Positions 8,884 through 18,937 of a DNA stretch of 30,517 bases are shown piece by piece. Position 1 is the stretch's first letter. Each line of letters begins with the position of its first letter. The notes beneath the pieces are model-generated. The model did no database searches, had not been told where the DNA came from, and worked only from the letters and a program-made list of their open reading frames with translations. The DNA comes from an uncultured Gammaproteobacteria bacterium (GTDB lineage Bacteria > Pseudomonadota > Gammaproteobacteria > GCA-2729495): assembly GCA_947258805.1 (NCBI GenBank), contig CAMYJV010000009.1, positions 1 to 30,517 of the forward strand. The letters are read 5' to 3'. The position numbers and the translations under genes were made by a program.

Positions 8884-8894
8884 AGGGGTCGCCC

Positions 8895-9335
8895 ATGGCT
8901 CGCGGCGTAAACAAAGTCATCCTGATCGGCAACCTCGGCGCGGACCCGGAAACCCGCTATGCGCCGAGCGGCACGGCCATTGCCAACGTGCGGCTCGCCA
9001 CGACGGACAGCCGGCGGGACAAGGAAACCGGCGAGCAGATCGACCGGACCGAATGGCACAACATCGTGTTCTTCAGCCGCCTGGCCGAGATCGTATCGGA
9101 GTACCTGCGCAAGGGTTCGCAGGTCTACGTCGAGGGCCGCCTGCAGACCCGCAAGTGGCAGGACCGGGACGGCAACGATCGCTATACCACCGAGATCGTG
9201 GCCGACAATATGCAGATGCTCGGTGGCCGCGGCGGCGGCGCATCGGCGCCGCCCATGGAACGGGGCGGCAGCAGCCAGCCGGCCGCAAAACCCCAGCCGG
9301 CCTCCGAGTTCGAAGACGACGAGATCCCGTTCTAA
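8895..9335 (+). CDS. ssb: Single-stranded DNA-binding protein
   Basis: SSB coats single-stranded DNA during replication, recombination and repair. The 146-residue protein has an OB fold over about residues 1-110 ([20 protein letters not shown] at the start, then [30 protein letters not shown]). A Gly/Ala/Gln/Pro-rich linker follows, and the protein ends in the acidic tip DDEIPF. This tip is the docking site for SSB partner proteins. The length is shorter than E. coli SSB (178) because the linker is short. ATG 8895 has an AGGGG ribosome binding site about nine bases upstream. The gene is divergent from uvrA and is closed by a strong terminator, so it is probably transcribed as a single gene. 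Confidence 0.97.
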   Translation: MARGVNKVILIGNLGADPETRYAPSGTAIANVRLATTDSRRDKETGEQIDRTEWHNIVFFSRLAEIVSEYLRKGSQVYVEGRLQTRKWQDRDGNDRYTTEIVADNMQMLGGRGGGASAPPMERGGSSQPAAKPQPASEFEDDEIPF

Positions 9336-9376
9336 TTGTTCGCACGCGGGCGCTGGAGCCCGCACGCACTGAGTCT

Positions 9377-9405
9377 GGCGCACCCCCGGGTGCGCCTTCG
9401 TTTTT
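9377..9405 (+). terminator. Rho-independent terminator after ssb
   Basis: A perfect 9-bp GC-rich stem, GGCGCACCC (9377-9385) with GGGTGCGCC (9388-9396), is followed by TTCGTTTTT. The nominal two-base loop means the innermost pairs will be open. A smaller hairpin, GCGGGC (9346-9351) with GCCCGC (9358-9363), lies between the ssb stop and this terminator. Confidence 0.78.
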
Positions 9406-9454
9406 GTTGATTCGGGCAGTAAACATAAAGCTGCCCTGTTTGAGGTAAGGAAAG

Positions 9455-11167
9455 ATGGGAGCATTCAAGGAGCCGCACGGCGGTGTGCTGAAGGATTTGT
9501 ACCTCGGCGAGACGGCGGCAGACAAAGTGAAGGCCAAGGCCCTCGACTACGCGTCCTGGGACCTGACCGAGCGCCAGATCTGTGACCTGGAACTGTTGCT
9601 CAACGGCGCGTTCTCGCCGCTGGAAGGTTTCCTCACGGAAGCCGAATACGACGGCGTGCTGGAAAACATGCGCCTGCCCGACGGCACGCTGTGGCCCATG
9701 CCCATCAATTTGGACGTGTCTGCTGACTTTGCCGAGCAGGTGGAGCCGGGCCAGACCATTGCGCTTCGCGACCGCGAGGGCGTTTTGGTGGCCACGCTGG
9801 AAGTTACCGACAAGTGGCAACCGGACAAGGCGCGTGAGGCCAAGCTTGCTTTCGGCTCCGAAGATCAGAAGCACCCGGCTGTCAATTACCTGGTGAACGT
9901 CGCCGGGCCCGTTTACCTCGGCGGCAAGGTGCAGGGCGTCGAGCCGCCGATGCACTACGATTTCAAACTGCTGCGCGACACGCCCGCCGAACTTCGCGGC
10001 CGCTTCCGCAAGCTGGGCTGGCGCAAAGTGGTAGCGTTCCAGACGCGCAACCCTCTTCACCGTGCCCACCAGGAGCTGACTTTCCGCGCGGCCCGGGAGC
10101 ACGAAGCCAACCTGCTGATCCAGCCGGTCGTTGGCATGACCAAGCCAGGTGACGTGGACCACTACACCCGGGTGCGCTGTTACGAGCATGTGCTCGAGCA
10201 GTACCCGGAGCAGACCACGGCCCTGAGCCTGTTGCCGCTGGCGATGCGCATGGCCGGCCCCCGCGAAGCGATCTGGCACGCCATCATCCGCAAGAACTAC
10301 GGCTGCACGCACTTCATTGTCGGCCGCGACCACGCGGGCCCCGGCCATGACTCCAACGACCAGCCTTTCTACGGCCCCTACGATGCCCAGGAGCTGTTCA
10401 AGGAATACGAGGACGAACTCGACATCACGATGGTGCCGTTCCAGCTCATGGTCTACGTCGAAGACCGGGCCGAGTACGTGCCGGTGAACGAGACCAAGCC
10501 GACTGAACACGTGCTGAACATTTCGGGCACGGAGTTCCGCCGGCGGCTGGCCGAAGGCCTGGAGATCCCGGACTGGTTCTCCTATCCGAAAGTGGTGGAG
10601 GAACTCCGGCGCTCCTACCCGCCCCGGCACAAGCAGGGCTTCACCGTGTTCTTCACTGGCCTGTCGGGGTCCGGCAAGTCCACCATCGCCAACGCGCTGC
10701 TGGTCAAGCTGCTGGAGAACGGCGATCGCAATGTGACGCTGCTGGACGGCGACGTGGTGCGCAAGAACCTGTCGAGCGAACTCGGCTTTACGAAGGAGCA
10801 CCGGGATCTGAACATCCTGCGTATCGGCTACGTGGCGTCCGAGATCACGAAGAACGGCGGAGTTGCCATTTGCGCGCCCATTGCGCCCTACACCAGCACC
10901 CGTCGCCAGGTTCGCGAGCTCATCGATCCCCTGGGCGGCTTCCTGGAAGTGCACGTGGCCACGCCCATCGAGGTGTGCGAGCAGCGTGACCGCAAGGGTC
11001 TCTATGCCAAGGCCCGGGCCGGCATCATCAAGGAATTCACCGGCATCTCGGACCCGTACGAGGAGCCCGAAAATCCGGAGGTACACATCGATACGGTGGG
11101 TCTGCACCCGGATCTGGCCGCGCACAGGATCCTTGTGAAGCTGGAAAGCATGGGGTTCATACGCTAG
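9455..11167 (+). CDS. Bifunctional sulfate adenylyltransferase / APS kinase (Sat-CysC fusion)
   Basis: This 570-residue protein joins two consecutive steps of sulfate activation: ATP sulfurylase makes adenosine 5'-phosphosulfate (APS) and APS kinase phosphorylates it to PAPS. The N-terminal sulfurylase part (about 1-395) shows [10 protein letters not shown] (196-205) with the His202 and His205 pair, and GRDHAG (290-295). These are active-site motifs of the homo-oligomeric, CysDN-unrelated enzyme. The C-terminal kinase part (about 396-570) has an intact P-loop GLSGSGKS (402-409), [10 protein letters not shown] and [10 protein letters not shown]. The kinase therefore looks active, unlike the degenerate allosteric domain of fungal sulfurylases. 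A clear AAGGAA site precedes the ATG. No other sulfur-assimilation gene is nearby, and it is isolated from ssb by a terminator. Whether it serves cysteine synthesis or sulfation cannot be told here. Confidence 0.96.
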   Translation: MGAFKEPHGGVLKDLYLGETAADKVKAKALDYASWDLTERQICDLELLLNGAFSPLEGFLTEAEYDGVLENMRLPDGTLWPMPINLDVSADFAEQVEPGQTIALRDREGVLVATLEVTDKWQPDKAREAKLAFGSEDQKHPAVNYLVNVAGPVYLGGKVQGVEPPMHYDFKLLRDTPAELRGRFRKLGWRKVVAFQTRNPLHRAHQELTFRAAREHEANLLIQPVVGMTKPGDVDHYTRVRCYEHVLEQYPEQTTALSLLPLAMRMAGPREAIWHAIIRKNYGCTHFIVGRDHAGPGHDSNDQPFYGPYDAQELFKEYEDELDITMVPFQLMVYVEDRAEYVPVNETKPTEHVLNISGTEFRRRLAEGLEIPDWFSYPKVVEELRRSYPPRHKQGFTVFFTGLSGSGKSTIANALLVKLLENGDRNVTLLDGDVVRKNLSSELGFTKEHRDLNILRIGYVASEITKNGGVAICAPIAPYTSTRRQVRELIDPLGGFLEVHVATPIEVCEQRDRKGLYAKARAGIIKEFTGISDPYEEPENPEVHIDTVGLHPDLAAHRILVKLESMGFIR

Positions 11168-11243
11168 GCTGAATTGGTCCATCCGGGGCCGTTCCCGCCC
11201 CCGCTGGCCCAGGCTTCAGGAGGAGGCGCATAGCGACCTGTTA

Positions 11244-12584
11244 ATGCCAGGGAAAGTCTACGTACAGACCTTTGGCTGCCAGATGAATGAGTACGACGCT
11301 GCCAAGATGGCGGACGTGCTCGGTGACAGCCACGGTCTCGAAACAACCGGAGATCCTGCCGAGGCGGATGTCCTGCTGCTGAATACCTGTTCCGTGCGCG
11401 AGAAGGCGCAGGAAAAGGTGTTCTCGCTGCTGGGCCGCTGGCGCGTGTTGAAGCAGGCTCGTCCCGGCGTCGTGATCGGCGTGGGTGGTTGCGTGGCCAG
11501 CCAGGAAGGCGCGGCCCTGGCCAGCCGGGCGCCGTGTGTGGATATCGTTTTCGGGCCTCAGACGCTGCACCGCCTGCCGGTGATGCTGGACCGGGTGCGC
11601 AATCATGGCGGCCCGGTGATCGACGTCAGTTTTCCAGAAATCGAGAAATTCGACGCGTTGCCGGCGCCGCGCGCCGACGGCCCGACTGCCTTTGTGTCCA
11701 TCATGGAAGGCTGCAGCAAGTACTGTAGTTTCTGCGTCGTGCCCTACACGCGCGGCGAGGAAATCAGCCGGCCGCTTGACGCGGTGATGACGGAACTCAT
11801 CCGGCTTGCGCAACAGGGGGTGAAGGAAGTCACCCTGCTGGGCCAGAACGTGAACGCCTACCGCGGCCCGACCCATGACGGCAAGATCGCGGACCTGGCC
11901 ACGCTGATTCGCTTTGTCGCGGCAGTGCCCGAGATCGAGCGCATCCGCTTCACTACGTCGCATCCGGTGGAGTTCAACGATCGCCTGATTGCGGCCTACG
12001 CTGACGTGGACAAACTGGTCAATTACCTCCACCTGCCCGTGCAGAGCGGTTCCGACCGCGTGCTGGCGGCCATGAAGCGAGGTCACACGGTGCTGGAGTA
12101 CAAGGACAAACTTCGCCGGCTGCGTGAAGTCCGCCCGGGTATCAGCATTGCAACGGACCTGATCGTTGGTTTTCCCGGCGAAAGCGACAACGATTTCGCA
12201 GCGACGATGCAGCTGGTCACAGACGTGGGTTTTGACCAGTCTTTCAGCTTTGTCTACAGCCCGCGTCCCGGCACGCCAGCCGCTGCCTTGCCGGATCCCG
12301 TGCCGCGCGAAGAGAAATTCGCCCGGCTTGCCCGCCTGCAGGAGCAGCTGAATGCGCAGGCTGCCGACATCAGCCGCAGCATGGTGGGCACACGCCAGCG
12401 TGTGCTGGTGGAAAGGCCGGCAAAGAAAGACCCACGGCAGCTGGCGGGGCGCACCGAAAACAATCGCTGGGTCAATTTCGACGGCGATCCGGTCTTGCTG
12501 GGCTCATTCGTCGATGTGACGATCACCGAGGCGCTCCCCAACTCGTTGCGAGGGCGGCTGGCAGGGGCTGCCGAGGCCGCTTGA
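11244..12584 (+). CDS. miaB: tRNA-2-methylthio-N6-dimethylallyladenosine synthase MiaB
   Basis: MiaB is a radical-SAM methylthiotransferase that converts i6A37 to ms2i6A37 in tRNAs reading codons that begin with U. The 446-residue protein has the N-terminal UPF0004 domain with its three cluster cysteines Cys12, Cys49 and Cys83. The radical-SAM motif CSKYCSFC has Cys157, Cys161 and Cys164, the same numbers as in E. coli. A C-terminal TRAM RNA-binding domain covers about the last 65 residues ([13 protein letters not shown]...NSLRGRL). The tail is shorter than in E. coli MiaB (474 residues), which has an extra basic end. An AGGAGG lies about 18 bases before the ATG, rather far. It opens the tightly packed ybeZ-ybeY-corC-lnt run. 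Confidence 0.97.
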   Translation: MPGKVYVQTFGCQMNEYDAAKMADVLGDSHGLETTGDPAEADVLLLNTCSVREKAQEKVFSLLGRWRVLKQARPGVVIGVGGCVASQEGAALASRAPCVDIVFGPQTLHRLPVMLDRVRNHGGPVIDVSFPEIEKFDALPAPRADGPTAFVSIMEGCSKYCSFCVVPYTRGEEISRPLDAVMTELIRLAQQGVKEVTLLGQNVNAYRGPTHDGKIADLATLIRFVAAVPEIERIRFTTSHPVEFNDRLIAAYADVDKLVNYLHLPVQSGSDRVLAAMKRGHTVLEYKDKLRRLREVRPGISIATDLIVGFPGESDNDFAATMQLVTDVGFDQSFSFVYSPRPGTPAAALPDPVPREEKFARLARLQEQLNAQAADISRSMVGTRQRVLVERPAKKDPRQLAGRTENNRWVNFDGDPVLLGSFVDVTITEALPNSLRGRLAGAAEAA

Positions 12585-13591
12585 ACACTGCTACCGCAAC
12601 CCGCGAGATCGTTCTCGAACCCGCCGACAACGAAACGCTGGCCAACCTCTGCGGCCAGTTCGACGAACATCTCAGGCAGATAGAACGGCGGCTGGGCATC
12701 CAGATCAGCAATCGCGGCAACCATTTTCGCGTCACGGGTCCGGACGATTCATCCCGCGCGGCAGTCGAGGTGCTGCAGGAGCTGTACGAGCTGGCAGGAC
12801 AAGAGGCCCTGGACCCGGGCCGCGTGCATGTCTGTCTACAACAGGCGGCGGCCGGCGAGTCGCCGGCAGAGGGCGAGGCCGAGCCGGGCGAAGGAGAGAT
12901 GACGGTGCGCACGCGGCGCTTGCAGATCCGGCCGCGCGGCAGCAACCAGCGACACTACCTGGCCGGCATCCGCGACCATGATCTGAGTTTTGGTATCGGG
13001 CCCGCGGGCACAGGCAAGACCTTCCTGGCCGTGGCCAGCGCCGTTGAGGCACTGGAAGAGCAGCGCGTTCGACGCATCGTGCTGGTTCGCCCGGCCGTAG
13101 AGGCCGGCGAACGCCTGGGCTTTCTGCCGGGCGACATGTCGCAGAAAGTCGATCCGTACCTCCGGCCTATGTACGACGCGTTGTATGAGATGCTCGGCTT
13201 TGAGCGTGTGTCGAAACTCATCGACCGCAACATTATTGAGATCGCGCCGCTGGCCTTCATGCGGGGTCGGTCGCTGAACGAGAGTTTCATTATCCTGGAC
13301 GAGGCCCAGAACACCACCGTCGAGCAGATGAAAATGTTTCTGACCCGCATGGGCTTTGGTTCCAAGGCGGTGGTGACCGGGGATGTCACTCAGGTAGACC
13401 TGCCGCGCAACCAGCTCTCGGGTCTGCGCCATGTCAGTCGGATCCTGGATGGCGAGCCAGGCATCAGCTTTACCCGCTTCTCGCCGCGCGACGTCATTCG
13501 CCACGCGCTGGTGCAGCGTATTGTCGAGGCCTATGAGGCCTATGAAGATTATGAGAAGAACGGTTCCGAGGCCCCGCCAGCGGGGTCATGA
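12581..13591 (+). CDS. ybeZ: PhoH-like ATPase YbeZ
   Basis: YbeZ is a PhoH-family P-loop NTPase thought to work with YbeY in RNA and ribosome metabolism. The 336-residue protein has a KH-like N-terminal part (about 10-80) and then the PhoH domain with Walker A GPAGTGKT (140-147) and Walker [10 protein letters not shown] with Asp240 and Glu241. The start is TTG 12581, which overlaps the miaB stop as TTGA. No ATG or GTG in frame precedes the conserved N-terminus, and the homology starts right there. The junction implies translational coupling to miaB. The C-terminus is acidic ([14 protein letters not shown]), as in relatives. The order miaB-ybeZ-ybeY-corC-lnt is the classic gammaproteobacterial one. 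Confidence 0.96.
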   Translation: MNTATATREIVLEPADNETLANLCGQFDEHLRQIERRLGIQISNRGNHFRVTGPDDSSRAAVEVLQELYELAGQEALDPGRVHVCLQQAAAGESPAEGEAEPGEGEMTVRTRRLQIRPRGSNQRHYLAGIRDHDLSFGIGPAGTGKTFLAVASAVEALEEQRVRRIVLVRPAVEAGERLGFLPGDMSQKVDPYLRPMYDALYEMLGFERVSKLIDRNIIEIAPLAFMRGRSLNESFIILDEAQNTTVEQMKMFLTRMGFGSKAVVTGDVTQVDLPRNQLSGLRHVSRILDGEPGISFTRFSPRDVIRHALVQRIVEAYEAYEDYEKNGSEAPPAGS

Positions 13592-14073
13592 GTGCCGCGG
13601 TCTCACCTGGTGTCGATCTGCAGTGCGCGGACGGCGTATCGGCGCCTGCAGGCGCCCGGACCGACGAATGGGTGATCGCAGCTCTGGCGCGGGTGCCGGA
13701 GGTGCGCGCTGGAGACGTCGCTTTGCGCCTGGTGGCGGCCGACGAGAGCCGGCAACTGAATCATCGCTACCGGGCCCGCGACGCGCCGACCAATGTGCTG
13801 GCATTCCCCGCCGAGGTGCCGCCCGGGCTGCCGCCGGAGGCAGGTGCTCTGCTCGGCGACCTGGTGATCTGTGTGCCGCTGCTCCGGGAGGAAGCCGCTG
13901 CGCAGGGCAAGACCCCGCTGGCGCATTTTGCCCACCTGGTCGTACACGGCACGCTGCACCTGGCCGGGCTCGATCACGGCAACGATGCGGAGGCGCTGCA
14001 CATGGAAGCTTTGGAAAGCGAGATCATGCGGGAACTCGGATTCGACGACCCGTATCTCGTGGAGCGCCTCTGA
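13588..14073 (+). CDS. ybeY: Endoribonuclease YbeY (16S rRNA maturation)
   Basis: YbeY is a single-strand-specific, zinc-dependent endoribonuclease needed for 16S rRNA 3'-end maturation and 70S ribosome quality control. The 161-residue protein carries the family's metal-binding H3xH5xH motif as HGTLHLAGLDH, with His120, His124 and His130. Upstream is TNVLAFP, the conserved segment just before the acidic metal-proximal loop (LLGDLVICVP). ATG 13588 overlaps the ybeZ stop as ATGA, so the two are translationally coupled, in keeping with the proposed YbeZ-YbeY partnership. The first 25 or so residues are variable and low in similarity. Length is normal for the family. Confidence 0.97.
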   Translation: MSAAVSPGVDLQCADGVSAPAGARTDEWVIAALARVPEVRAGDVALRLVAADESRQLNHRYRARDAPTNVLAFPAEVPPGLPPEAGALLGDLVICVPLLREEAAAQGKTPLAHFAHLVVHGTLHLAGLDHGNDAEALHMEALESEIMRELGFDDPYLVERL

Positions 14074-14085
14074 GGGTCATGCCCG

Positions 14086-14934
14086 GTGACTGAAGAACGT
14101 AAACAGGAAGATCGAGCCGACGGCTGGTACGCCCGGCTGAAAGAGCGTCTGTTGGGGGAGCCGGCCTCTCGCGAGGCGTTGCTGGAATTTCTGCGTGACG
14201 AGCGCTGGGAAGGCGTGCTCGAGCCAGAAGAGCGCGCCATGCTCGAGGATGTCCTCGAGGTGTCGGAGACCCAGGTGCGTGACGTGATGATTCCGCGTTC
14301 ACAGATGGTGGTGCTCGAACGGTCGGCGCCGCGGGAGGACATCCTGAGCACGATCATTGACTGCGGTCACTCCCGCTTCCCGGTGATCGGTGAAGAGCGT
14401 GACGAGGTAGTCGGCATTCTGCTGGCCAAGGATCTGCTGCGCTTTTTCATGACCGAGCCAAACGGGGAGTTCGATGTACAGCGTTATCTCAGGCCGGCAA
14501 CGTTCATTCCTGAGAGCAAGCGGCTTAACACCCTGCTGAAGGAATTCCGCGTCAGCCGCAACCACATGGCGATCGTCGTGGACGAATACGGGGGCATCGC
14601 GGGCCTGTTGACCATCGAAGATGTGCTGGAGGAGATCGTCGGTGATATCGGCGATGAGCACGACCCTCGCGAGGCTGATCCGATTCAGCCGCAGCCGGAC
14701 GGCCGGTTTCACGTGCGAGCGCTGGCCCGCATCGAGGAGTTCAACGAATTCTTTGGCAGCGAATTCAGCGACGAAAACTATGACACCGTGGGTGGCCTGA
14801 TCATTCACGAGCTCGGTCAGTTGCCGCGGCGGGGTGAAGCCTTGCGCTTGCAGGGCCTCCTGTTCAAGGTTCTGCAGGCAGATCGGCGGCGGGTGCACCT
14901 GCTCGAGGTCAGCCGCGCCACGACGGGCGATTGA
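14086..14934 (+). CDS. corC: CorC/YbeX, CBS-domain protein linked to Mg/Co efflux
   Basis: The 282-residue soluble protein has a short N-terminal helical region, two CBS domains (about 67-125 and 133-190) and a C-terminal transporter-associated CorC_HlyC domain (about 205-280). Typical segments are VRDVMIPRSQMVVL, ILLAKDLLRFF, VVDEYGGIAGLLTIEDVLEEIVGDIGDEHD and YDTVGGLIIHELGQLPRRGE. CorC was named for an effect on magnesium/cobalt efflux in Salmonella, and YbeX has since been tied to ribosome metabolism; the molecular role is not settled. The GTG start at 14086 has GAGGG about eight bases upstream. A closer ATG at 14079 is out of frame and stops at once. It lies 12 bp after ybeY. Confidence 0.95.
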   Translation: MTEERKQEDRADGWYARLKERLLGEPASREALLEFLRDERWEGVLEPEERAMLEDVLEVSETQVRDVMIPRSQMVVLERSAPREDILSTIIDCGHSRFPVIGEERDEVVGILLAKDLLRFFMTEPNGEFDVQRYLRPATFIPESKRLNTLLKEFRVSRNHMAIVVDEYGGIAGLLTIEDVLEEIVGDIGDEHDPREADPIQPQPDGRFHVRALARIEEFNEFFGSEFSDENYDTVGGLIIHELGQLPRRGEALRLQGLLFKVLQADRRRVHLLEVSRATTGD

Positions 14935-14946
14935 GAACGGCTCCTG

Positions 14947-16446
14947 TTGCGCCTGCCTTTATTCATCAATCGAGCCAATGGTCTTGCCGCGGTAGCGGGG
15001 GCGCTGCTGCCCCTGGGCTTTGCGCCGTTCGGCGCCTGGTGGAGCGTGCCGCTGCTGCTGGCCGTTCTGTTTGCCCTGTGGGAGGGGCAGTCGCCGCGAG
15101 TCGCCGCAATCCGCGGCCTGGTATTCGGCAGTGCGGCCTTTGCGGGGGGCACCTACTGGACCTACATCAGCGTGCACGGCTTCGCTGGTTCACCGGCCTG
15201 GTTGGCCTTGCTGCTATCGGCCGCGCTGGTCCTGGCCTCGGCCGCCCACGTGGCCGCTGCGGGCTGGCTGGCAGCCCGCTGTCGGGTGCCGGCCGCGCTG
15301 CGCTGGTGCCTGTGCTGGCCGGCTGCCTATGTGGCGACGGAATGGCTGCGGGGCTGGATATTTACCGGGTTTCCGTGGTTGACCCTCGGCTACGGGCAGA
15401 TCGACGGGCCGCTCAGCGCCTGGGCGCCGGTGCTCGGGGTCTACGGTGTGTCCTTGCTGACCGCCATTATTGCCGGGTTGTTGCTGACCCTGCTCCGCGG
15501 CACACCGCGCGAACGTCTGCTGGTGGTTGCCGTGGCGGGCGTGATGGCCGCCGGCACGTGGATGCTGACGGGCCGGAGCTGGACGGACCCTGAAGGACCA
15601 TCCGTTCCGGTGGCCCTGGTGCAGGGCTCCATTACCCAGGACCGAAAGTGGCTGCCAGAGCAGCGTTTGCCCACCATGGCTTTGTACCGGGATCTGACCC
15701 TGGCACTGCCCGATGCGGAGCTGGTGGTCTGGCCCGAGGTGGCAATTCCCACCGCAGCGGATCGCGTGGAGGACTATCTGCAGGACTTGCAGGCCAGCGC
15801 AGCCGAGCGCGGCATGCAAATTCTGCTCGGGATCATCGTCAACGATTTCGAACGCGATCGATTTCATAATTCTCTGTTGTCTGTCGGCGCAAGCAGCGGC
15901 GTGTATCACAAGCGACACCTGGTGCCATTCGGCGAGTTTTTTCCGGTGCCGGATTTCGTGCGCCAATGGATGCGCATGATGAATCTTCCCTACCGGGATG
16001 TGGCGCCCGGGCGACGGGATCAGCCACCCCTCGTTGCAGGCAATGTCCGGCTCGCGCCCAGCATTTGTTACGAAGATGCGTTCGGCGCAGAACAGCTGGA
16101 TTTTCTGCCGGAATCGGGCCTGCTCGTTAACGTTAGCAACGATGCCTGGTTTGGTGACTCGATCGCGGCCCATCAGCACCTGGAGATGGCGCGGATGCGA
16201 TCGCTGGAAACCGGCCGCGCGATGCTGCGAGCTACAAATACCGGCATCACGGCCCTGATTGACGCAGATGGCGCCATCGCAGGCCGGCTCCCGCAATTCG
16301 AAACGGGAGTGCTGGCGGGCCGGGTTCAGCCACGCGGTGGCGCAACGCCCTTCATTCGCGCCGGCAACTTGCCGGTGGTGCTGGTCTCTCTGCTGTGCCT
16401 GTGGCTGGGCATCGCGGCGCCCAGGCGCCCGACCGGCCAGTCGTAG
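14947..16446 (+). CDS. lnt: Apolipoprotein N-acyltransferase Lnt
   Basis: Lnt attaches the third acyl chain to the N-terminal cysteine of lipoproteins in the inner membrane, a step needed for Lol-dependent sorting to the outer membrane. The 499-residue protein has several N-terminal transmembrane helices (about residues 5-195) and a periplasmic nitrilase-like domain with the catalytic triad Glu264 (VVWPEVAIP), Lys322 ([14 protein letters not shown]) and Cys374 (PSICYED). These align with E. coli Glu267, Lys335 and Cys387. A final helix lies near residues 475-492. There is no ATG or GTG at the right place. The start is TTG 14947, or possibly CTG 14944, with GAGAA upstream, in the same frame as corC and 12 bases after its stop. 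LptE, encoded downstream, is itself a lipoprotein client. Confidence 0.96.
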   Translation: MRLPLFINRANGLAAVAGALLPLGFAPFGAWWSVPLLLAVLFALWEGQSPRVAAIRGLVFGSAAFAGGTYWTYISVHGFAGSPAWLALLLSAALVLASAAHVAAAGWLAARCRVPAALRWCLCWPAAYVATEWLRGWIFTGFPWLTLGYGQIDGPLSAWAPVLGVYGVSLLTAIIAGLLLTLLRGTPRERLLVVAVAGVMAAGTWMLTGRSWTDPEGPSVPVALVQGSITQDRKWLPEQRLPTMALYRDLTLALPDAELVVWPEVAIPTAADRVEDYLQDLQASAAERGMQILLGIIVNDFERDRFHNSLLSVGASSGVYHKRHLVPFGEFFPVPDFVRQWMRMMNLPYRDVAPGRRDQPPLVAGNVRLAPSICYEDAFGAEQLDFLPESGLLVNVSNDAWFGDSIAAHQHLEMARMRSLETGRAMLRATNTGITALIDADGAIAGRLPQFETGVLAGRVQPRGGATPFIRAGNLPVVLVSLLCLWLGIAAPRRPTGQS

Positions 16447-16489
16447 CTGTTGTATCCTTGCCAGCCCGCCGCCCAAAAAACCAATAACC

Positions 16490-18937
16490 GTGAGCGAACA
16501 GCCTTACGATCCCGCCGCCGTGGAGAGCACCGCCCAGGACTACTGGGCCGAAAATTCCTGTTTTCGGGCCGTAGAAGATCCGGCGCGCGAGAAGTTCTAC
16601 TGTCTGTGCATGTTTCCCTATCCCAGCGGCCGTCTGCACATGGGGCACGTGCGCAATTACACCATCGGCGACGTGATAGCGCGTTACCAGCGCATGCAGG
16701 GAAAGAATGTGCTGCAGCCAATGGGCTGGGATGCTTTCGGCCTGCCCGCCGAAGGTGCGGCCATCAAGCACGGCATGGCGCCTGCCCGCTGGACGCGAGA
16801 AAACATCGACTACATGCGCGGTCAGCTGCAGCGGCTTGGCTTCGGTTACGACTGGGAGCGCGAACTGGCTACCTGCGACCCGGACTACTACCGCTGGGAA
16901 CAGTGGCTGTTCACGCGCTTGCTCGACAAGGGCATTGCCTACAAGGACCGGGCTGTCGTGAACTGGGATCCGGTAGACCAGACCGTGCTGGCCAACGAAC
17001 AGGTGGTAGACGGCCGCGGGTGGCGGTCCGGCGCGCCGGTAGAACGACGGGAAATTCCGCAGTGGTTCCTGCGCATTACCGACTATGCCGACGAGCTGCT
17101 GGCCGAACTTGACCAACTCGACTGGCCGGAGCGGGTCAAGACAATGCAGCGCAACTGGATCGGGCGCTCCGAAGGCGTGGAAATAGATTTCGCGCTGCCG
17201 GAGGGGCTGGCGCCGCTGCGAATTTACACGACGCGCCCGGACACGTTGCTGGGTGTCAGTTACATGGCCGTAGCGGCCGAGCATCCGCTGGCGCGCCACG
17301 CGGCCGCCGACAATCCGGAGCTGGAGGCTTTCCTTGCCGAGTGTGGGCAAAGCGCGGTGTCAGAGGCGGCGATGGAGGCCCTCGACAAGAAGGGCATGCC
17401 CCTCGGCATTGACGCGGTGCACCCGGTGACCGGCGAACCGGTGCCGGTATGGGCCGCCAACTTCGTGCTGATGGCCTACGGGACCGGGGCGGTGATGGCG
17501 GTGCCCGGCCACGACCAGCGTGACTGGGAATTCGCCCGGAGTTACGGGCTGCCGATCAAGCAGGTCATCGCACCGGACGATGCCCAGGAAAGCTGCGACC
17601 TCGGCGCCGGGGCCTTCGTGGCGCCCGGTCGCCTGATCAATTCTGGCAAGTACGACGGACTGAGTTCTGCCGGGGCGTTCACCGCCATTGCCGAAGATCT
17701 CGAGGCTGCCGGGCGTGGCCAGCGACGGGTGAACTACCGGCTGCGCGACTGGCTGGTGTCTCGGCAGCGTTACTGGGGCGCGCCCATTCCCGTCATCGAG
17801 ACGGCGGGCCAGGTGGCCGTTGGGGTGCCCGATGCCGACCTGCCGGTGGTATTGCCGGAAGACGTGGACCTGTCCGGGGGCGGTTCGCCGATAAAGTCCA
17901 TGCCGTCTTTCTATGAAGTGACGGATCCGGCCACCGGGGAGGCGGCGCGCCGCGAGACGGATACCTTCGACACCTTCATGGAGTCGTCCTGGTACTACGC
18001 ACGGTTTTGCTGCCCGGATCAGACCCAGTCAATGCTGGATGAGCGGGCCGGCTACTGGTTACCGGTGGATCTGTACATTGGTGGTATCGAGCACGCGATC
18101 CTGCACCTGTTGTATGCACGCTTTTTCCACAAGCTGATGCGCGACGAAGGCCTGGTGGAGAGCAGCGAGCCGTTCACCAAGTTGCTCACGCAGGGCATGG
18201 TGCTGAAAGACGGCGCGAAGATGTCCAAGTCGAAGGGCAACACCGTCGATCCGCAGTCACTGATAGACGAGTACGGCGCTGATACTGTGAGACTTTTCGT
18301 GATGTTCGCCGCGCCCCCGGAGCAGGCCCTGGAATGGTCAGATGAGGGTGTAAACGGTGCGTTCAGGTTTTTGCGCCGACTGTGGCGCACCGTGCAGCAG
18401 CATGTGACAGAAGGCGAGGCGCCGGCAGTTGACCAACTGGACGACCGGCAGCGCGAGCTTCGCCGGACCGTGCACCAGACCATTGCGAAGGTCAGCGACG
18501 ACGTTGGCCGGCGCTATACATTTAATACGGCGATCGCCGCCGTGATGGAGCTGTTGAACCACGTGACCCGTTTCGAAGTGCGGCAGGAGGCCGACCGGGT
18601 CGTCGTGCAGGAGGCGCTGGAAGCCGCGGTGCTGATGCTGTCGCCCATCGTTCCGCACATCTGCCATCAGCTCTGGCGTGACCTCGGGCGAGCAATCGCG
18701 GTGGTGGACGAGGCGTGGCCCGGCGTGGACGAGTCGGCCCTGGCAGCGGACACGGTGCAGATCATCGTGCAGGTCAACGGCAAGCTCCGGGCGAGGCTGG
18801 AGTTGCCAGCGGGGCTGGACGATGATTCAGTGAAGGCGGCGGCGCTGGCCGAAGACAATGTACAGCGCTTTATCGGCGAACAGGCCATACGCAAGGTGAT
18901 TTATGTCCCGGGTAAGTTGGTCAACGTGGTTGTGTAG
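16490..18937 (+). CDS. leuS: Leucyl-tRNA synthetase, lacking the leucine-specific insertion
   Basis: This class I synthetase charges tRNA-Leu and hydrolyses mischarged products. From GTG 16490 it has 815 residues. The HIGH motif is HMGH (50-53) in [16 protein letters not shown]. The CP1 editing domain is present, with TTRPDTLLG and [12 protein letters not shown], and KMSKS is at 577-581. The frame is open upstream to 16259, but homology begins with [13 protein letters not shown], so the upstream part is not coding. It is shorter than E. coli LeuRS (860) chiefly because the roughly 45-residue leucine-specific domain before KMSKS is missing. Here [15 protein letters not shown] runs straight through. 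The C-terminal domain ([16 protein letters not shown]) is intact. It follows lnt by 43 bp and overlaps lptE. Confidence 0.97.
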   Translation: MSEQPYDPAAVESTAQDYWAENSCFRAVEDPAREKFYCLCMFPYPSGRLHMGHVRNYTIGDVIARYQRMQGKNVLQPMGWDAFGLPAEGAAIKHGMAPARWTRENIDYMRGQLQRLGFGYDWERELATCDPDYYRWEQWLFTRLLDKGIAYKDRAVVNWDPVDQTVLANEQVVDGRGWRSGAPVERREIPQWFLRITDYADELLAELDQLDWPERVKTMQRNWIGRSEGVEIDFALPEGLAPLRIYTTRPDTLLGVSYMAVAAEHPLARHAAADNPELEAFLAECGQSAVSEAAMEALDKKGMPLGIDAVHPVTGEPVPVWAANFVLMAYGTGAVMAVPGHDQRDWEFARSYGLPIKQVIAPDDAQESCDLGAGAFVAPGRLINSGKYDGLSSAGAFTAIAEDLEAAGRGQRRVNYRLRDWLVSRQRYWGAPIPVIETAGQVAVGVPDADLPVVLPEDVDLSGGGSPIKSMPSFYEVTDPATGEAARRETDTFDTFMESSWYYARFCCPDQTQSMLDERAGYWLPVDLYIGGIEHAILHLLYARFFHKLMRDEGLVESSEPFTKLLTQGMVLKDGAKMSKSKGNTVDPQSLIDEYGADTVRLFVMFAAPPEQALEWSDEGVNGAFRFLRRLWRTVQQHVTEGEAPAVDQLDDRQRELRRTVHQTIAKVSDDVGRRYTFNTAIAAVMELLNHVTRFEVRQEADRVVVQEALEAAVLMLSPIVPHICHQLWRDLGRAIAVVDEAWPGVDESALAADTVQIIVQVNGKLRARLELPAGLDDDSVKAAALAEDNVQRFIGEQAIRKVIYVPGKLVNVVV

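Noticed and set aside
8879..9448. 189-codon plus-strand frame overlapping ssb
   Set aside because: Arg/Gly-rich out-of-frame translation; ssb in the other frame has the full OB fold and the DDEIPF tip.
9332..11182. 616-codon open frame on the minus strand across the whole Sat-CysC gene
   Set aside because: It is codon-aligned with the sense gene, so stops appear only opposite TTA, CTA or TCA, which are rare at this GC content. It has no family resemblance and ends upstream of the sat start.
11168..11243. Possible terminator between sat-cysC and miaB
   Set aside because: Only a 5-bp GGGCC/GGCCC stem with a 15-base loop and no T-run; too weak to call.
15214..16476. 420-codon minus-strand frame opposite lnt
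   Set aside because: Antisense shadow of a gene with a complete catalytic triad; the translation is rich in His, Gln and Arg with no recognisable domain.
16259..16489. Upstream in-frame extension of leuS by 77 codons
   Set aside because: It overlaps the 3' end of lnt in another frame and has no homology; LeuRS similarity begins exactly at GTG 16490.
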